A stretch of DNA of 64,000 nt from Clostridiales bacterium (lineage in GTDB: Bacteria > Bacillota > Clostridia > Christensenellales > Pumilibacteraceae). The first letter of the stretch is position 1. Each line of letters begins with the position of its first letter. A model generated the notes under the pieces. The model was not told the origin of the DNA. It did not search any database and saw only the letters and a program-made list of their open reading frames with translations. The stretch is from positions 201,387 through 265,386 of the forward strand of contig JAFLVE010000010.1 in NCBI GenBank assembly GCA_022511445.1, read 5' to 3'. The translations under genes and the position numbers were made by a program. Shown in pieces: positions 60,831-64,000 of this stretch.

Positions 60831-60906
60831 GCTGTTATGGCTCAGTCGGTAGAGCACCACCTTGGTAAGGTGGAGGTCCCGGGTTCGAATCCCGGTAACA
60901 GCTCCA
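60831..60906 (+). tRNA. tRNA-Thr(GGT), CCA encoded
   Basis: GCTGTTA...TAACAGC acceptor; CCACC-TTGGTAA-GGTGG anticodon arm; CCGGG-TTCGAAT-CCCGG T-arm; CCA end. Confidence 0.95.
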
Positions 60907-60943
60907 CAAAAAAGGCACCTCTTGCGGGTGCCTTTTTTGTGGA
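60907..60943 (+). terminator. terminator after tRNA-Thr
   Basis: AAAAAAGGCACC-TCTTGCG-GGTGCCTTTTTT. Confidence 0.85.
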
Positions 60944-61171
60944 GCTGATGACGATTCGAGCGCGCCAAGGAAGTGATTGTAAACACAGAACACGATAAAG
61001 AACAGTCGAGTATATATACATCGATAATTAATTATCTGTTTTGCTTTGAAAAAAGTAGTGATGGCTAACCCTTCGTCGGAAATAACTAACTAATAGTTTT
61101 GAAATTATTCGGGTGTAACCTCAAACAAATACGTGCAGATTACACACGACATAAATCCAAGCTGCGCTTGG

Positions 61172-62437
61172 TTATCTTATTTCCACTAGCATTTTAATTG
61201 TTTTTTCGAGCGGGAGGAGGTGTGCGGGCACGGCGTACAAGCGCGCTATTGTTCGGTACGCCTGTTCCTGGGTTTTTCCGTCGAGTATGCGGTCGGCGTA
61301 GTAGCGTATGTAATCGGCAAAGTCGTCATTGTCCGAGCCGCGCTCGAGCGAAAACAGGATATGGAAGAAGGTGTTCAGGTAGAAATCGGAATTGATATTC
61401 GACAAAAACACGTCGGAAACTTCCTTATGCGCGGAAGTCGGCGGCTTGATATCGAGCGGCTCGCCGATAGGGATAGTGCCGTAGTCGAGCGTGCGCATCC
61501 AGCTTAACAGGCTGATTAAAAGCCCGCTGTAATTGTTATTGCCAGTGCCGACGGGCGCCGAATGGCGGAGCGACGACTCAATCAGTTCTTTCATTCCCAC
61601 GCCGGACATTTCCTCGACGTAGGTCGAGCCTTTAAGGAGGTAGTAAACGATCGCCTCGGAGTAGTCCGTAATGGAAATGTCTATTCCGAGTTTCGCGCGC
61701 AGGACCGCCGAGTACACGTCGTTCAGCCCGAGCGTAAGCATACTCTCGAGCGCCGCTTCCTGATTTTCGACGGAATTGCCGTTCAGCCTGTCGAATATAA
61801 GGTTTAGCTGGTGGTCTACGCTCGAAAGCTCTTCGTGAATGGAGTTTAACAGCTCTTTCATGAACGCGTCGGCGGGCGAGTAGCGAATGTTCTTATAAAT
61901 CAGCTTGTGCTCGATTTCCGACCAGAACGTATTAACGAGCGACTTTATTTGCAGCTCGAACTTGTACACCTCGCCGGCGTAGGTGACCGCGCCGTCTATT
62001 CGGTAGATATCGAATCCGTTTTTCTGGCGTTCGGGCTGCGGCGTGTCGAGCTTGAGCCTGACCGCCTTTTTGCCGGTCGGGGAAAAGAATCCTTCGCCGA
62101 CGTCCAGGCAGAACACCTCGCGTATCTTGTCGTACAAATACCGCTCGTCGCGGAAAAACCTGCACTCGAGCCGCACGCCGATTATATCGTGCATTTCGAA
62201 CACAATGCGGTCGGCGGGGTGGTCCTTGTACAGCGAGTTGCGCAGGATTTTTTCTTTAAGGCTGTCGCGCGACTTGATTCTTGAGGTAATTGCGACCGTC
62301 GCGTCGAGCACGCCGAACGTGGTTTGAAGATACTCGGTCAGTCTGTCCGCGGCGTGCGAAAACCCGACCGAATGTTCGTCGAGCACGTTGCAAGCGGTGT
62401 CTATATAATCGAATACGCTTATCTTTTCCATTTTCAC
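61172..62437 (-). CDS. RelA/SpoT nucleotidyltransferase-domain protein (SAS-like) with a long C-terminal extension
   Basis: ITSRIKSRDSLKEKILR, DIIGVRLECRFFRDERYLYDKIREVF, FELQIKSLVNTFWSEIEHKLIYK. Confidence 0.75.
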   Translation of the reverse strand: MKMEKISVFDYIDTACNVLDEHSVGFSHAADRLTEYLQTTFGVLDATVAITSRIKSRDSLKEKILRNSLYKDHPADRIVFEMHDIIGVRLECRFFRDERYLYDKIREVFCLDVGEGFFSPTGKKAVRLKLDTPQPERQKNGFDIYRIDGAVTYAGEVYKFELQIKSLVNTFWSEIEHKLIYKNIRYSPADAFMKELLNSIHEELSSVDHQLNLIFDRLNGNSVENQEAALESMLTLGLNDVYSAVLRAKLGIDISITDYSEAIVYYLLKGSTYVEEMSGVGMKELIESSLRHSAPVGTGNNNYSGLLISLLSWMRTLDYGTIPIGEPLDIKPPTSAHKEVSDVFLSNINSDFYLNTFFHILFSLERGSDNDDFADYIRYYADRILDGKTQEQAYRTIARLYAVPAHLLPLEKTIKMLVEIR

Positions 62438-62485
62438 CCGTAAAAGTTTGGATATTGAATATAAATCGGCATAAAGCCGAACGAA

Positions 62486-63999
62486 TTAACGGTTGGGTTT
62501 GTCCTTTTTAAGCATGGTTTTCAGCCCGCGGAAAAAATGCCCGTTTGCCATTTGAACAAGCCCGAGCGCCAATTGTGGCATCACCGCGCCGCCCGACATT
62601 GACGCGACGGACGAAAGCGGAGTGTACAAAGCGTTATTTACAAACGCCTCGTAATCCACAGAGCCCTTTTTGCCTGCGGACTTAGCCATGCGTTTTACCG
62701 TGCTTGCCATTATTCTGCCGACAAGGCAGCCTTTTACGTCGTTCACGCAACTGTCAAGCGTATGCTCGCCCTTAACGGGCCGCGGGGTTTCGGGCGGAAC
62801 GGGCGCGCCGTAAAGCACGGCGAAATCCTCGTCCGTCAGCTTGGCGCGAACGGGCACCTTGTACGCTTCGGGATAGGCGATACGAGACGTAAAGTCGCCG
62901 TCTATCTTGACCGACATTTCCTTTTTGATATCTGCGGCGGACGCCCCGACGAGTATTCTGTACTCGCCGTCGCACAGCGAGAACGCGTGTTTTTCCTCGT
63001 TCCAGAACTCGAACGCAGATTTATCCAGCTTAATCTCGACGACGACGGTGGACTTGCCTTCGATAAACACTTTTTTATAGCCTTCGAGCTGCTTTTCGGG
63101 CCGAAGCACGCGCCCCGTTCTGTCGCTGACGTAGACCTGTACGGTTTCGTACGCGTCGCGCACGGAATTGTTTGTAAGGGTAACCTCGACGTTAAACTCG
63201 TTATTCCCGAGCCGCTTAATATGCAGCTCGTCGTAGGAAATATCCGAAAACGACAGTCCGTGCCCGAACGGGAAGAGAACGCGCCGACTAATCGCGTCGT
63301 AATACTTGTAGCCAACGAACAGGCTTTCGCGGTACACCGTGCGGAGCCCGCCGAAATCTTCGCCGAGCTCGGCGTCGTCGACGGGGAATGTTTCCGCCAG
63401 CCTGCCGCGCGGATTGACCCTGCCGAAAATAATATCGGTTGCGGCAAGCGCGCCGACCTGACCGCAAAGCCCCTGATACAGTATCGCTTTTACGCGCTTT
63501 GTCCAGGGCATTTTAACGGGTCCCGCGCCCGTAAGCACGACAACCACGCGGTGCCCCGCGCCCGAGAGCGCGTTTATAAGCTCGTCTTGCGCGGCGGGGA
63601 GGTCGAGCGAGAATCGGTCTATCCCTTCGGCAGGTGCGGGCTGACCGACGTATACTATCACCGCGTCCGCGCCCTTTGCCGCCGACATAACCTCGTCAAA
63701 GAGCTTGCGGTTTTCCTTTTCGTTGTCGGAATAGCCGCGGCAGTACGAAACCTCGATACCGCGTTCGGCAAGCGCGTCAAGCGGCGACACCGCCTTAAAC
63801 GGCGTTACGTGCGAGCTTCCTCCGCCCTGAATGGGCGCGGCCTCGGCGAGTTCGCCGACGACGGTAATCTTCATATTTTTGGTGAGCGGCAAAAAGCCGT
63901 TGTCGTTTCTTAACAGAACGATACTGTCCACCGCCGCGGCGTAGCACAGCTTGTCGTGCGCGTCGGCGTCAAAATCGCCGCAAGGCTCGAGATACACGT
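62486..63999 (-). CDS. glycoside hydrolase family 3 (beta-glucosidase-like), 5' end outside the window
   Basis: SIVLLRNDNGFLPL, GEDFGGLRTVYRESLFVGYKYYD, VLFPFGHGLSFSDISY, Fn3-like C-terminal domain. Confidence 0.85.
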   Translation of the reverse strand, partial: VYLEPCGDFDADAHDKLCYAAAVDSIVLLRNDNGFLPLTKNMKITVVGELAEAAPIQGGGSSHVTPFKAVSPLDALAERGIEVSYCRGYSDNEKENRKLFDEVMSAAKGADAVIVYVGQPAPAEGIDRFSLDLPAAQDELINALSGAGHRVVVVLTGAGPVKMPWTKRVKAILYQGLCGQVGALAATDIIFGRVNPRGRLAETFPVDDAELGEDFGGLRTVYRESLFVGYKYYDAISRRVLFPFGHGLSFSDISYDELHIKRLGNNEFNVEVTLTNNSVRDAYETVQVYVSDRTGRVLRPEKQLEGYKKVFIEGKSTVVVEIKLDKSAFEFWNEEKHAFSLCDGEYRILVGASAADIKKEMSVKIDGDFTSRIAYPEAYKVPVRAKLTDEDFAVLYGAPVPPETPRPVKGEHTLDSCVNDVKGCLVGRIMASTVKRMAKSAGKKGSVDYEAFVNNALYTPLSSVASMSGGAVMPQLALGLVQMANGHFFRGLKTMLKKDKPNR

Positions 64000-64000
64000 T

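Noticed and set aside
60684-60986. 100-aa minus-strand ORF (…GAVTGIRTRDLHLTKVVLYRLSHN…)
   Set aside because: Translation of antisense tRNA-Thr and its degenerate copy; a typical spurious tRNA-derived ORF.
62762-63913. 383-aa plus-strand ORF antisense to GH3
   Set aside because: No domain signal; GH3 motifs are clear on the minus strand.

Overview
64-kb chromosomal window from an unnamed, probably Clostridia-like Firmicute (inferred only from gene content and order). Most of it is conserved core genome. On the minus strand: gpmI-tpiA; rlmB-thyX-mini-RNase III; an NrdG-type activase; a DegT-family aminotransferase; and the full S10-spc-alpha ribosomal protein cluster (rplQ back to rpsJ) with rpoA, infA, map, adk and secY. 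Then an LRR membrane protein, an M18 aminopeptidase, a GT2, mntP, a HAD hydrolase, rarA, sbcCD and dnaD/dnaC-like genes. Then smpB, mnmE, rsmG, lepB, parB with two parS-like sites, ferritin, an Ig-like lipoprotein, pepF, dnaB, tRNA-Thr(GGT), a RelA/SpoT-like protein and a partial GH3. No CRISPR array, prophage, IS transposase or classical defence island was recognised. The best leads are in the accessory intergenic parts (41-42.4 kb, 50.5-53.5 kb, 55.6-56 kb, 60.6-60.9 kb): (i) a bipartite element (17-bp palindrome CTAAACCGWCGGTTTAG plus CTGTCTCAC at a constant 61-62 nt) in three spaced copies at 41.6-42.35 kb and a fourth, inverted, at 50.7 kb; (ii) an unlisted 33-aa basic microprotein with a strong SD and its own terminator; (iii) a RadC-like protein lacking the HNHPSG metal motif; (iv) a structured composite intergenic repeat family with a conserved TAGCCAAAGCGA linker between changing hairpins; (v) parS-like sites, DnaA-box-like sites and partly divergent gene orientation suggesting proximity to the replication origin; (vi) a degenerate tRNA copy between a consensus promoter and tRNA-Thr. 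All family calls are by eye from motifs; no database search was run.
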